Source of the DNA: Symploca sp. SIO2E9
Lineage (GTDB): Bacteria; Cyanobacteriota; Cyanobacteriia; Cyanobacteriales; Coleofasciculaceae
Direction: 5' to 3'
Assembly (NCBI GenBank): GCA_010692645.1
Contig: JAAHGS010000055.1
Location: 1 to 35,118 of the forward strand
DNA length: 35,118 nucleotides
Made by a program: the position numbers and the translations under genes. Positions 1-9,245 of this stretch are shown one piece after another. The notes beneath the pieces were generated by a model. That model was not told where the DNA came from. It saw only the letters and a list, made by a program, of their open reading frames with translations, and did not search any database. How positions within the stretch are numbered: position 1 is the stretch's first letter; each line of letters begins with the position of its first letter.

Positions 1-125
1 TGTCACAAGCACGTACACACGGGTAAATGCTCTGAGGTTCTGGAGGCTTGAGCCGGATGATGGGAAACTGTCAAGTCCGGTTCTTAGGGGGGAGAGATGC
101 GGCGACGTATGCTCTCCTACCCGAC
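1..125 (+). ncRNA. Group II intron 3' end (domains V and VI), partial
   Basis: Domain V lies at about 50-83. It begins with GAGCCGG, contains the AGC catalytic triad (51-53) and a GAAA tetraloop, and closes with TCCGGTTC; GAGCCGGA pairs with TCCGGTTC and an inner stem GATGG/CTGTC closes the loop. Domain VI lies at about 87-125: GGG/CCC and GGAGAG/CTCTCC stems, an ATGCG/CGTAT upper stem, and an unpaired A at 119 that fits the branch point. It sits 6 nt before the likely 3' splice site after GAC (125), and the AC end fits the group II AY rule. Positions 1-49 would be the tail of domain IV and the linker. The rest of the intron, including any reverse transcriptase ORF and the 5' splice site, lies left of the window. 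The downstream codon phase fits splicing into tnpB. Confidence 0.88.
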
Positions 126-1232
126 AATAAATGCCTCGCCTATTGGATTGAATCATCGCGAGATGAAAAGGTTAATCGCAACAGGTTAAACAAACTAGCA
201 TTAGAGCTGAGGAAAGAGTATGAGTGGGCTAGCAAGTTAAACTCGCAAGCTACTCAAGCACATGCAGAAAGAGCGTGGAGCGCAATCTCCAGGTTCTTTG
301 ATAACTGCAAGAAGAAAGTTCCAGGGAAGAAGGGCTATCCCAAATTCAAGAAGAACTCTCGCTCTGTCGAGTATAAAATCACGGGATGGAACCTATCAGA
401 AGACAGGAAGAAGTTAACCCTAACTGATGACTTCAATGCTGGTACCTTCAAACTGAAAGGAACTCGCGACTTAAATTGGTACACCAAGAAGCAAATTAAG
501 CGAGTTAGAATAGTCCGTCGTGCCAAAGGTTATTTCGTCCAGTTCTGTATAGATGTAGAGCGCTCTGAACCCTTACCCAGAACTAATAAGTTTGTGGGTA
601 TTGATTTGGGGATTAAGGAGTTCTACACCGACAGTAACGGTGAAGTTGTTAACAACCCCCGCTACTTAAGGAAGTCAGAACTGAGGTTAAAAAGAAGGCA
701 GCGACGGAAATCTGCAAGAGTAAAAGGTGGAAAGAATCGACTCAAAGCCATTAAGAAATTAGGTAGAGCGCACTTCAAGGTAAGTAGTCAGCGTAAAGAT
801 TTTGCTATTAAGACGGCAAAAGCGCTAATCCAATCTAACGATATGGTGATTTACGAGGACTTGAAAGTGCGCAATATGGTGAAGAACCATAAGCTGGCGA
901 AGTCGATATCCGACGTCTCATGGTCAATGTTTACCGACTGGCTGGAATATTTTGGCAAGGTTCATGGGCGGATAGTATTTTCTGTCGCGCCCCACTGGAC
1001 ATCCCAAAATTGTTCTAACTGTGGGGAATTGGTGAAGAAGAGTCTCAGCACGAGAACTCATCAATGTCCTAAGTGCCAGACGGTATTAGATCGTGATCAT
1101 AATGCGGCGATTAATATTCTCAACAAAGGGTGGGGCGATGATAGAGTACCGCAGGGCATGCGGGAAGTTACGCTTGAGGAGAGCCGGACCTCTGGTAGGG
1201 TGGAGCAATCCCTTCTGCTAAGTTCTCTCTAA
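126..1232 (+). CDS. tnpB: IS200/IS605-family TnpB nuclease, exon 2 (5' exon outside window)
   Basis: RNA-guided RuvC-type nuclease encoded by IS605-group elements. The frame is open from a TTG at 48, but 48-125 is intron sequence, so the true N-terminus (about 30 residues in relatives) must be encoded upstream of the intron. Exon 2 begins exactly on a codon, reading NKCLAYWIE, which matches the position where full-length relatives have a motif like RNSCLRYWMD. Numbering from 48, the RuvC-like motifs are GIDLG (D186), IYEDL (E270) and DRDHNAA (D350). A zinc ribbon with C322/C325 and C340/C343 sits between the last two. No catalytic residue is missing, so the spliced product could be active. 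In this family an omega RNA normally overlaps the 3' end of the gene and extends to the element's right end, here about 1272. No TnpA is visible. Confidence 0.9.
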   Translation, partial: NKCLAYWIESSRDEKVNRNRLNKLALELRKEYEWASKLNSQATQAHAERAWSAISRFFDNCKKKVPGKKGYPKFKKNSRSVEYKITGWNLSEDRKKLTLTDDFNAGTFKLKGTRDLNWYTKKQIKRVRIVRRAKGYFVQFCIDVERSEPLPRTNKFVGIDLGIKEFYTDSNGEVVNNPRYLRKSELRLKRRQRRKSARVKGGKNRLKAIKKLGRAHFKVSSQRKDFAIKTAKALIQSNDMVIYEDLKVRNMVKNHKLAKSISDVSWSMFTDWLEYFGKVHGRIVFSVAPHWTSQNCSNCGELVKKSLSTRTHQCPKCQTVLDRDHNAAINILNKGWGDDRVPQGMREVTLEESRTSGRVEQSLLLSSL

Positions 1233-1243
1233 GATTCAAGAAT

Positions 1244-1272
1244 CCCCCTTTTTCTAAAAGGGGGAGTGTCAA
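1244..1272 (+). repeat. Right-end hairpin and TCAA of the tnpB element
   Basis: CCCCCTTTT (1244-1252) and AAAAGGGGG (1256-1264) form a perfect 9-bp stem with a 3-nt loop. AGTG and then TCAA (1269-1272) follow. A subterminal hairpin followed by TCAA resembles the right-end cleavage site known from IS608. The same arrangement (GAATCC, hairpin, GGAGTG, TCAA) occurs inverted at the right edge of this window beside another tnpB end, which supports the reading. It could also serve as the 3' end of the omega RNA. Confidence 0.65.
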
Positions 1273-1349
1273 AAGCACTGACCCACATTCCGCTCAAAAA
1301 ATTGCACTAATGGGTAGCGAGCGCTAAAAAATTACCTAAAAATCAGGTT

Positions 1350-2396
1350 TTAATGCCTGAAACCCTTGCTAGCCGTTAGAATAGCTGTCTCACTCTCACT
1401 CGTGGTTATTTTCTGTTTTAAGAGTGCCTCAGTGACTAAATTACTTAGGTTTTGTATATTTTTTGACCAATAATAGAAGGGACTGAAGAGACTATGCGAA
1501 AGTAGCTCTATTTGGCAAGTAGCTACAATGTCACTTTTGAGTATCTGGCGATATTGAATGAAATAAATAATAAGTTTTCGTAGGTCATTGAGTATATAGA
1601 CAGGAATAATAAATGGTTTCTGCCAAGCCTTAAAACGCAGCATGCGAATCGGGTACCGACTCAAACCAACCCCTCTAAAAAGTTTGACTAAATATTCTCT
1701 TTCTAGACGGGACTTGGGAATTCCATGGTGAATGGACATTTCAGGATTGTACCAAATCTCTAGTCCAGCATTTCTTATATAAGATAATGTCTCTAGATCT
1801 TCTCCCTTTGATGATAGAGTTGTAGTACATACGCCTTTGAGTACAGGAAGCTCTGGTACATAATCTAACCAGGCTTGCTTGCGAATAACTAATCCTGCTC
1901 CAGCAGGTAATAACCCTGGGCGGAGTTCATATCGCTTGGCTTGATCACCTCGGTCTATAATGGCAAGAAAACAAGCAATTTTATGGAAATTAGCCGGAGG
2001 CTCAACCTCATAATCTCCATAAATGCGACTGCCATAAGCCCCTGCCTTGGGATGTAACTGACCAAACTCATAGGCAGCATTAACCCAATTGGAAGCGGGG
2101 AAGTTATCATCATCAAGAAAACCTATTAGAGAACCCTTCGCCTCTTGAATAGCTTTTCGTCGAGCAAAAGCTAGCCCCTGTCTAGGCTCAAAGTAGTATC
2201 TGATTGGATAAGCTTCAGACCAATTAGATTGATATTGTTGAACAACTGCTGCTGTATGATCAGTACTGTTATTATCAACAACAATAATTTCCCAAGAAAA
2301 ATGCTCTGTTAAAGACTGCGATCGCAATAACTCTAAGACTTTAGGTAAACGGGTTGCCCCATTATAGGAACAAATAGCAACTGTTATCTCAACCAT
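1350..2396 (-). CDS. Family 2 glycosyltransferase (HpsE-like)
   Basis: GT-A fold glycosyltransferase of about 348 aa. The N-terminus has the GT2 nucleotide-sugar site (VAICSYNGATRLPKVL, then IIVVDNNSTDHT), followed by the metal-binding acidic motif FLDDDNFPASNW near residue 95. The central part (GAGLVIRKQAWLDY, then GEDLETLSYI, where the ED fits the catalytic-base region) is typical of the family. The C-terminal region has some hydrophobic stretches but no clear multi-pass membrane domain. Such proteins transfer sugars in exopolysaccharide or hormogonium polysaccharide synthesis; the link to HpsE is by resemblance only. It stands alone on the minus strand between the tnpB element and a long spacer, so its pathway is not shown by context. 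The ATG at 2396 directly precedes the conserved strand and is a convincing start. Confidence 0.85.
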   Translation of the reverse strand: MVEITVAICSYNGATRLPKVLELLRSQSLTEHFSWEIIVVDNNSTDHTAAVVQQYQSNWSEAYPIRYYFEPRQGLAFARRKAIQEAKGSLIGFLDDDNFPASNWVNAAYEFGQLHPKAGAYGSRIYGDYEVEPPANFHKIACFLAIIDRGDQAKRYELRPGLLPAGAGLVIRKQAWLDYVPELPVLKGVCTTTLSSKGEDLETLSYIRNAGLEIWYNPEMSIHHGIPKSRLEREYLVKLFRGVGLSRYPIRMLRFKAWQKPFIIPVYILNDLRKLIIYFIQYRQILKSDIVATCQIELLSHSLFSPFYYWSKNIQNLSNLVTEALLKQKITTSESETAILTASKGFRH

Positions 2397-3268
2397 GAGT
2401 TAATCTCAACTATGAGCAGAATTATCACCTTCTTACAAGCGGTCTGACTAATTTAAGTATTAGATAAGTATTAGAGGATTCGGTTATTTGCACATACAAT
2501 AACGAGATTATTGATTTTGAGTTTAACGCCATTTTTAATGAATTGAAACAGAAATTTTTAAGTCTTGATTTATACACTGAAAATTTATTTTCTCTTTAGG
2601 CTTTGCAAGCATTTAGCATTGACAATTGCTGGTGAACAACTATAAGCAATGATAAATTCAGTACTTCTGCTTTAGATTGTTGTTCTAGCCAGTTTCTTTA
2701 TCGGCTGCCCAATAATTAATTTTTACCCTATTTTTATACTCTGCCAAAAGGAAAATCCTAACCTCCTTCAGTGGAAAGAGTTCAGAATACTGCAACCTAG
2801 CTTTTTGTTGTTAATGAGATAATTGTTATCGGTAAATGTTCTGGTTTTAAGCAACTATTAGCTAGTCCAACGAGAAGTTGGGCTTTGCAACGCTTGGCTA
2901 ACACAGGAAGGCTCTTCAAAAGTGTAAGATGAATGAATACGAACCCGTGAGCAAAGCCGTTGCCACCAAATTCTGATACAATACTAGGATATAACAAAAG
3001 CTTTGGGTTGGGTTTTCATTCTTTGTGATCACGAAAATTCCGCACTTCAAAATGTAGTATAAGGAGAACAGAGAATTCGAGTATAAATACTTATTGTTTT
3101 CCCTTCTGTAGGCAACGATCTTGGGAATTATTGACTCGAAGACAATTTAATCTCATTAAAACGAAATTAATGATGATAATTGTTAATAATTTAATCCGGA
3201 TTGGCTATTACTAGCTTGTAAAGAAGATAGAGAAAGTTTGTCTCGACTTTGTTCCCAAAGAGCAAATA
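2397..3268. other. Intergenic region, 872 bp
   Basis: AT-rich spacer between the divergent glycosyltransferase and phosphodiesterase-like genes, so promoters for both must lie here, though none is clear. A short 11-bp tandem repeat (AAGTATTAGAT then AAGTATTAGAG) is at about 2456-2477. A 66-codon minus-strand frame at 2797-2997 has no recognisable motif. An AGAG ribosome-binding site (about 3258-3261) precedes the ATG at 3269. Confidence 0.6.
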
Positions 3269-4954
3269 ATGAAACACCCTGTTATCGCCATCGGACTTGA
3301 GTCAGCAGAACCAGCTTTGCTAGAAAAATGGATGTCACAAGGGCATCTAAAGAATTTGAATAGTTTGTGCCAGCAAGGAACTTATGGTCGTCTCACCAAT
3401 ATTGAATACCATGGGACTGAAACAGAATGGACAACTTTTTTAACTGGTTGCTTGCCTAAGACAACTGGCTATTGGAGACCCTTGAAATTCTCTCCAGAAA
3501 CCTATGGTATCAACACAATAGAAGCCTATGATTTTGTAGAGTATCAACCTTTTTATGCCTTAGGAGACAAATATCGAGTTGCAGCATTTGATCTACCCCA
3601 GGCTCCTCTCTCACCGCAAGTTAATGGTCTTCAGATTTTGGCTTGGGGAGCGCACGATCCTCAGACTCAAAGCCGTTCCTATCCTCTACAACTTTTGCCT
3701 GAGCTAATCAGTAAATATGGCAAACATCCCGCTTTCAAAAAGTGCTATGGAGATAATTGGTGGGATACAAAATATTTAAGGTTTCTCTCCAAAGCCCTGA
3801 AGGTCGGCATTTCTCGTCGCGCAGCTATCTGTCGAGATCTCCTGCGACGGGAACAGTGGGATCTGTTTGTGACCATTTTTGGTGAAACTCACGCAGCCGG
3901 TCATATGTTTTGGCATCTCAACCAACCAGATCATCCTCTCTACAGGTATGGTCAAGAAGCTGGTTTCCTGGGGAATCCAATGCTGGAAACTTTTCAAGCT
4001 ATAGATCTAGCGCTCGGAGACATTTTAGCCGAAGCACCAGATGATGCTTATGTCGTAATTTTTGATGCCCTTGGTATGGGTAGCAACAACAACGAGCTGC
4101 CCAGTATGTTATTTCTAGGAGAGTTTCTCTACCGCTTTAACTTCCCAGGCAAATGTGCCTTGGCTCCAGGAAAACTCGGGACAACTCCCCCGCCACAGCT
4201 TACACCTGGCGAAAGCAAAGATTGGGCAACGGCAGTTTGGGAGCTTAAATATGAACTCAATTGGTTCAGAAAGTTTTTGAGGGAGTCTGTTCCTAGCAAA
4301 TATCACTCGAAGCTAGACAAGTTAATCGGCAAGTTAGACAAGTTAATCGGTATTAATCAGGGAGTAGATCTTATTGCTCCTTATCAACTAGCTAGACGAC
4401 GAGAACAGGCATGGCAGCAACCGGTAAGTTGGTACAAATCATTCTGGTCTCAAATGAAAGCCTTTGCTTTACCCAGCTTCTCCGATGGATTTATTCGCAT
4501 TAACCTACAGGGAAGGGAAGCTAAAGGTAGAGTGGCGCTGTGTGACTATGACGCTTTGTGTGCAAAAATAACACAAGAGCTATATAGTTTAAAAGATGCT
4601 AGAACTGGAAAGTCTATAGTCAAGAAGGTAATTAAAACTCGAAACTCAGCCTTTGATCGCGATCCAAAACTACCGGATGCAGATCTAGTCGTTATTTGGC
4701 AAGATTACCCGACTGATGTGGTCGATAGCCCTAACTTTGGGCGCATTGGTCCAGTTCCTTATCACCGCAGTGGTGGTCATCAACCAAATGGTTGCTTGAT
4801 CATCAAAGGTCCTAATATTGCCCCTGGTTCCACACTGCCAGATGGTCATGCTGTAGATATAGCCCCCACTATCTTGGAGTTAATGGGAGCACCTATTCCT
4901 GAGTACTTTGAAGGTAAGTCTCTCACTAGGCAGCTGCTTGCTGCGATGGTTTAA
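3269..4954 (+). CDS. AlkP-superfamily type I phosphodiesterase-like protein
   Basis: 561 aa, cytoplasmic by the absence of a signal peptide. The fold is seen from the N-terminal IGLESAEPALLEKW (family form usually GLDGADP), the nucleophile region TEWTTFLTG (Thr55/56), GETHAAGHMFWHL (about 207-219), VVIFDALGMGSNN, and the C-terminal SGGHQPNGCLIIKGPNI with a conserved His, ending with the usual DIAPTILELMG. Several usual metal ligands are changed: the first Asp is Glu11, the Asp of ETDR-x-x-H is His, and the His of the S-D-H-G motif is Ala. It may use another metal set, another substrate, or be catalytically weak. A perfect-phase 21-bp tandem duplication (4310-4330, 4331-4351) encodes a repeated KLDKLIG. 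The aldo/keto reductase follows 88 bp downstream on the same strand. The substrate is unknown. Confidence 0.75.
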   Translation: MKHPVIAIGLESAEPALLEKWMSQGHLKNLNSLCQQGTYGRLTNIEYHGTETEWTTFLTGCLPKTTGYWRPLKFSPETYGINTIEAYDFVEYQPFYALGDKYRVAAFDLPQAPLSPQVNGLQILAWGAHDPQTQSRSYPLQLLPELISKYGKHPAFKKCYGDNWWDTKYLRFLSKALKVGISRRAAICRDLLRREQWDLFVTIFGETHAAGHMFWHLNQPDHPLYRYGQEAGFLGNPMLETFQAIDLALGDILAEAPDDAYVVIFDALGMGSNNNELPSMLFLGEFLYRFNFPGKCALAPGKLGTTPPPQLTPGESKDWATAVWELKYELNWFRKFLRESVPSKYHSKLDKLIGKLDKLIGINQGVDLIAPYQLARRREQAWQQPVSWYKSFWSQMKAFALPSFSDGFIRINLQGREAKGRVALCDYDALCAKITQELYSLKDARTGKSIVKKVIKTRNSAFDRDPKLPDADLVVIWQDYPTDVVDSPNFGRIGPVPYHRSGGHQPNGCLIIKGPNIAPGSTLPDGHAVDIAPTILELMGAPIPEYFEGKSLTRQLLAAMV

Positions 4955-5042
4955 CTATTTAAAATCATGATTTGCAGCTACTTGAAGCGTCAAAGTAGCG
5001 CAGCCGAGTAAGTTAGAGCAGTTCATTAGAAACCAGACAAAT

Positions 5043-5984
5043 ATGGAGTACACAACTCTAGGCAGAACAGGACTAAGGGTAAGTGTGGCAGGTTTAGGTA
5101 GCGGTGGACATAGCCGCCTGGGTCAAGCTACAGGTAAAAGTGAGCAGGAGTCGATCAAGATCATCCACACTGCCCTTGATTTTGGCATCAATTTTTTCGA
5201 TACCAGTCGTGATTATAAAACTGAAAAACTTTTGGCAAAAGCCCTAAAAAACCTCAGGCGCGAACATCTTGTCTTATCAACTAAAGAAAGATCTCACTCC
5301 CAAGGTGAGCCCATCACTCCTGAGCAACTAAGGAAAGCACTCGAAGAAAGTTTGCGTAATCTTGGCACTGACTATGTCGATATTTATCATTTAGCCTCTC
5401 TACAACCTGGTGATTATCTCTATGCTTTCAACGAACTTGTTCCGGTTCTGCTCAAGAGCAAAGAGCAGGGGAAAGTGAGATTTATCGGGGTTTCCGAAAA
5501 GTTTGACACTGACACTGAGCATCACATGCTTGAACGTGCTCTGAGAGATGATTGCTGGGATGTGGTTATGGCAGGTTTTAACATCATCAATCAATCGGCA
5601 CGGGAGAAAGTTTTCCAGAAAACCAGGCAAAAAAACATTGGTGTACTGGGGATGTTTGCTGTCAGAAGAACCTTAAGTAGACAGGAAAATCTCAAACAGG
5701 CGATGTTTGAACTAAAGGCAAAAGGGCTTGTTGAGCCCCATCTTGTTGACGACAACGATCCTTTAGGTTTTCTCTTTCATGATCGTGGAGCTCTTAGCCT
5801 ACAAGACGCTGCCTATCGCTATTGCCGCCATGAACCAGGCTTAGATGTAGTGCTATTTGGAACGGGAAACTTAAAACATCTTGAAGCTAATGTTAATTCT
5901 CTTTTGCGCCCCCCCTTGCCCGATGACGATTGGCACAGACTTAAAGAATTGTTTCTCAAGGTTGAGCAATTCTCCGGCAACTAA
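5043..5984 (+). CDS. Aldo/keto reductase
   Basis: 313 aa NAD(P)H-dependent oxidoreductase with the aldo/keto reductase TIM barrel. The catalytic tetrad is complete: Asp53 in FFDTSRDY, Tyr58, Lys81 in VLSTKE and His116 in DIYHLASL. The C-terminal part has the VVLFGTGNLKHLEANV segment that forms the cofactor phosphate site in this group. The length is normal for the family. It follows the AlkP-like gene by 88 bp on the same strand and could be co-transcribed. The E1 gene lies 1.27 kb further on, separated by a MITE-bearing spacer, so membership of that cassette is possible but unproven. Substrate unknown; this subgroup is often annotated simply as an oxidoreductase. Confidence 0.88.
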   Translation: MEYTTLGRTGLRVSVAGLGSGGHSRLGQATGKSEQESIKIIHTALDFGINFFDTSRDYKTEKLLAKALKNLRREHLVLSTKERSHSQGEPITPEQLRKALEESLRNLGTDYVDIYHLASLQPGDYLYAFNELVPVLLKSKEQGKVRFIGVSEKFDTDTEHHMLERALRDDCWDVVMAGFNIINQSAREKVFQKTRQKNIGVLGMFAVRRTLSRQENLKQAMFELKAKGLVEPHLVDDNDPLGFLFHDRGALSLQDAAYRYCRHEPGLDVVLFGTGNLKHLEANVNSLLRPPLPDDDWHRLKELFLKVEQFSGN

Positions 5985-7256
5985 ACAGGTAGCTCCGAAA
6001 ATGACGCAGTTTTTTTGCGATTGACTCGCGCAGTGCTCAAGCTCTAACAACGGGCTATCCAACTTCGAGCCCATCTGCGCAGAACACCCAACCAACGCCT
6101 TGACCAAGACTGGCGGTATTTGTTGAGCATGGCAACGGTCTCTGAGCATAAGACAGGGATATTTTCCCTGCTTTTTGTTATCACGCTTTTGTTGTCACAA
6201 GCACAGATGGTCTTGATTTGTTTTATTGTACTTTTACTTACTAGCTTTACTTACTTTCCCCTACGCTTTTGGCACTGGCTCTCGCCAATCGCATTTATCC
6301 GGCAATACATAAATAGCGTACACCATCGAAAGCAGAGCAGGATAACCAAATCCAATAACCCTCTTTTGTCACTCTGGGAAAACTTTTGTCGTAGCGATCG
6401 CTCAAATTTCTTTTTCCATAAGCGTTTTGGCAATCAAACTACATTTTGATTTAAATCATTAGAATTAATCGCCAAAACACTTATCAGATAAGAGTCTTAG
6501 CCATCACAGTCTCCGAAAGTGACAAAAGAGGGTTCCTTGTTATTTTTATCAGTAAAAAAAGACAAGGTTTCCTCAAGATATATCTCGATTTTCCCTGTTT
6601 TTTTTGAAGATACTTTAACTTTTCTACGAGTCTGAGAATATATGAAATTTACATAATTTTGCAAACATTTTTATTAGACACTCATGGCTCTCGGTATGCC
6701 AGCCAAAGTAATTCTTTATAAATCGAATAATAGATTCAGAGATTCGTCTAATTAAAGTTAGATAATTGTTATTTACCTATTATAATAGCATATCACAAAA
6801 TAAAAAAATCTTACACAATCTTTATTTCAATTTCATCTAAATTTTATATTACTGAGTATTTTCTACTCGGTTGTCATTCACTATTGCAATGATATAATTG
6901 TCATCAACGGGCAAAACTTTAATCATAGCGACAGCAGAGAGCTATAGTTATTAGCATACCTTCTTTGCAGAATAATGGGAGTTTCAAAGGAGGCAGGAGA
7001 CGAGATACTTCTTAGTTTTTGAATTCTGACTCAGACTCCACTCCAAAAACTTTAGGTTATCTTTGTTGAATACTTATTATCTAGTTTACCCAGAGAGCGA
7101 TTAATACAATATAGCTTTCGAGGCTGTGGGAAGTGGCTGACATCTTTTAAAGCCATCTCTTTAATCTGAGGGTGATTCATAGAAACTGAATTTTTTGCTC
7201 TAAGCCTGCAAAAAAACTGTTTCGGCATTTTTGACATACTGGAAATAACTTACAAT
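5985..7256. other. Intergenic region, 1272 bp, with MITE-like element
   Basis: No convincing gene. A frame open from about 6047 to 6449 gives a hydrophobic peptide (start TTG at 6120), but its last 30 or so residues are encoded by the MITE-like element beginning at 6357, so at most it is a gene remnant. About 6540-6920 is very AT-rich. The E1 promoter is expected somewhere between 6540 and 7250 but is not identifiable with confidence. Confidence 0.6.
6357..6534. mobile_element. MITE-like element A (178 bp, 17-bp perfect terminal inverted repeats)
   Basis: The left terminus AACCCTCTTTTGTCACT (6357-6373) and right terminus AGTGACAAAAGAGGGTT (6518-6534) are exact reverse complements, with weaker matching for about six more bases. 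Nested inside are GTTTTGGC (6424-6431) paired with GCCAAAAC (6471-6478) and a central palindrome TGATTTAAATCA (6447-6458), so the whole unit can fold into a cruciform. It has no coding capacity. A second unit with the same termini is at 13271-13365. I could not identify a clear target-site duplication. Confidence 0.7.
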
Positions 7257-9245
7257 ATGGAACCTCATACCATAGCTCCCATCAATCCTGTTGAAGATAC
7301 TAGCCTTGATTCTGAGGTGAAGCAACGGATTATTCGTAAGGCTCTTCTTTCACGCAAATTGGAAGAGCGTTTACTAGAACTATATAGCCAAGGCAAATTA
7401 TTTGGCACAGTTCACACTTGTATTGGACAGGAATTTTCTGGAGCAGTTATTACTGAATTTCTGCAATCAGGGGATTCGATTTTTTCTAACCACCGCTGTC
7501 ATGGACACTTTCTCTCTTTCACTAAAGATGTCCAAGGTCTGATCGCAGAGATCATGGGAAAAGAAAGCGGTGTTTGTGCTGGGCGAGGAGGAAGTCAACA
7601 CCTATGTAAGGATGGATTTTACTCCAATGGGATCCAGGGTGGAATTGTCCCCGTAGCGACAGGACTAGCTTTAGCCAGAAAAATCAATGGTGAACAGAAA
7701 ATCTCCGTGGTATTTATCGGAGATGGTACTTTAGGCGAGGGGGCTATTTATGAAGCCTTTAACATTGCCTCGAAGTAGGAATTACCTCTATTGGTAGTTT
7801 TGGAAAATAATGGTTATGCCCAATCGACGAATCAGCAGGAGACTTTAGCTGGAGACATTTGTGCACGAGCAGCAGCTTTTGGTATACGTACAGCGAAAGC
7901 AGATACCTGGAATTGGCAGGGGTTGTATGGCACCGCCCAAGAGCTAGTAAATTATGTCAGAAATCAATCCCAGCCAGCCTTCCTACAGATTGATACCTTC
8001 AGGCTCAAAGCCCACTCGAAAGGAGATGATAATCGACCTAGAAATATAGTAGAGCCTTTTGAGCAACGGGATCCGATCAATTTAATGATCGCAGAGAATA
8101 CTCCTGAGTTTAAAGTTCTACTCGAAGAAACAATTAAGTTAGTTGATGAGGCAGTAGTTGCTGCTGAGGCAGCTTCCTATCCCCAGCTTGAGGTTCCTAC
8201 AGATAGCTTGGAAGAGATTGAGTGGACTCAAGCCAAGGTTAGCAAAAGACGGGTTGTCAAGGCTCTCAATGAGACTTTCAAAGAACTAATGAGCCAGCAT
8301 CCCAAGATGCTCTTTATTGGTGAGGATGTTAAGTCTCCGTACGGAGGAGCATTCAAAGTTGCTCAGGAACTCTCTGATTTGTTCCCTGAACAGGTAAAGA
8401 ACACACCAATTTCTGAATCTGCTATTGTTGGTATTGGCTGTGGTTTGGCAATGGAAGGATACAATCCCTTCATTGAAATTATGTTTGGCGATTTTATGAC
8501 TCTGACCCTCGATCAGATTCTCAACAACGCCAGCAAATTCAGACACATGTACAACAATCAAGTCAAGAGCAATGTAGTAATTCGTACCCCTATGGGTGGA
8601 GGTAGGGGCTACGGACCTACTCATAGCCAAACCCTTGATCGTCATTTCTTAGGGATTCCTGGGTTGAGGATTGTTGCCATCAATAACTTAATTGAACCTA
8701 AACCAATTTATCAGACCCTCGTTGAGTCCAGTATAGAGCCAACCTTGCTCTTAGAGAATAAGTTAGTCTATTCACTGAACCTGCGCGAACAGTTACCCGA
8801 TGGTTTTAAAACCTGGGTTTCAAATGAACAGTTCCCGACAGTAGCCCTCAAGCCAGAATCAACCAATGTAGACCTAACTCTAATTGGATATGGAGGTTTG
8901 AGCGATACTCTCGTCACTGTCATTGATAAGCTCTTTGAAGAGCATGATCTGATCTGCCAATTAATCTGCCCAACCCAGATTTATCCCTTCAATATCAAGC
9001 CTGTGCTCAGCTTAATCTCTGAGAGCAGATTCCTCGTGCTGGTAGAAGAGGGACAGGGGTTTGCCGGATTTGGTGCAGAAGTGATGGCCCAGATTGCAGA
9101 ACAGGATACTTCTTTACTGAAAAATGTAAAAAGAATCGTACCATTAGCCACACCAATACCAGCTTCTGGCCCAGTGGAAAAACTGATGTTACCTAACGTC
9201 GAAAATATTATTTCAGCAATTGAGGAGTTGATCAATGAAAACTGA
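7257..9245 (+). pseudogene. Fused E1 alpha/beta 2-oxoacid dehydrogenase, interrupted by an amber codon
   Basis: Thiamine-diphosphate-dependent decarboxylase component of a pyruvate or branched-chain dehydrogenase-type complex, alpha and beta subunits fused, 662 codons in one frame. The alpha part runs to about residue 310: CIGQEFSGA, SNHRCHGH, GRGGSQH, then the ThDP motif GDG (155-157) and NN (184-185). The beta part follows (ALNETFKELM, IGEDV, SESAIVGIGCG, then a transketolase C-terminal domain). A TAG at 7776-7778 splits the ThDP motif; the next codons continue the same protein (ELPLLVVLENNGYAQS), and relatives usually have Trp here, one transition away (TGG to TAG). Read strictly, the fragments are 7257-7775 and a TTG-started 7791-9245, and neither has a complete ThDP site. 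It could be a real nonsense mutation, a sequence error, or readthrough. The E2 start overlaps the end by 11 nt. Confidence 0.82.
7776..7778 (+). other. In-frame TAG inside the E1 ThDP-binding motif
   Basis: Codon 174 of the E1 reading frame. It is preceded by NIASK and followed by ELPLLVVLENN, with no frame change, so one base accounts for the interruption. No strong downstream ribosome-binding site is visible before the TTG at 7791. Confidence 0.85.

Noticed and set aside
48-125. N-terminal 26 codons of the tnpB open frame
   Set aside because: This is group II intron domain V/VI sequence; the peptide has no TnpB similarity and the TTG start is accidental.
2797-2997. 66-codon minus-strand frame
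   Set aside because: No motif, no clear ribosome-binding site, ordinary composition for chance ORFs in this spacer.
4310-4351. 21-bp tandem repeat
   Set aside because: Real, but it is an in-frame duplication inside the AlkP-like gene and needs no other explanation.
6120-6449. 109-codon frame with hydrophobic segments
   Set aside because: Its C-terminal third is MITE sequence and there is no recognisable family; kept only as a possible remnant.
7231-7256. TTGACA and TACAAT as the E1 promoter
   Set aside because: Spacing is only 14 nt and the -10 would touch the start codon.
7791-9245. Separate E1 beta gene starting at TTG
   Set aside because: The start lies inside the alpha-domain ThDP motif and the frame is continuous with the upstream part; better read as one interrupted gene.
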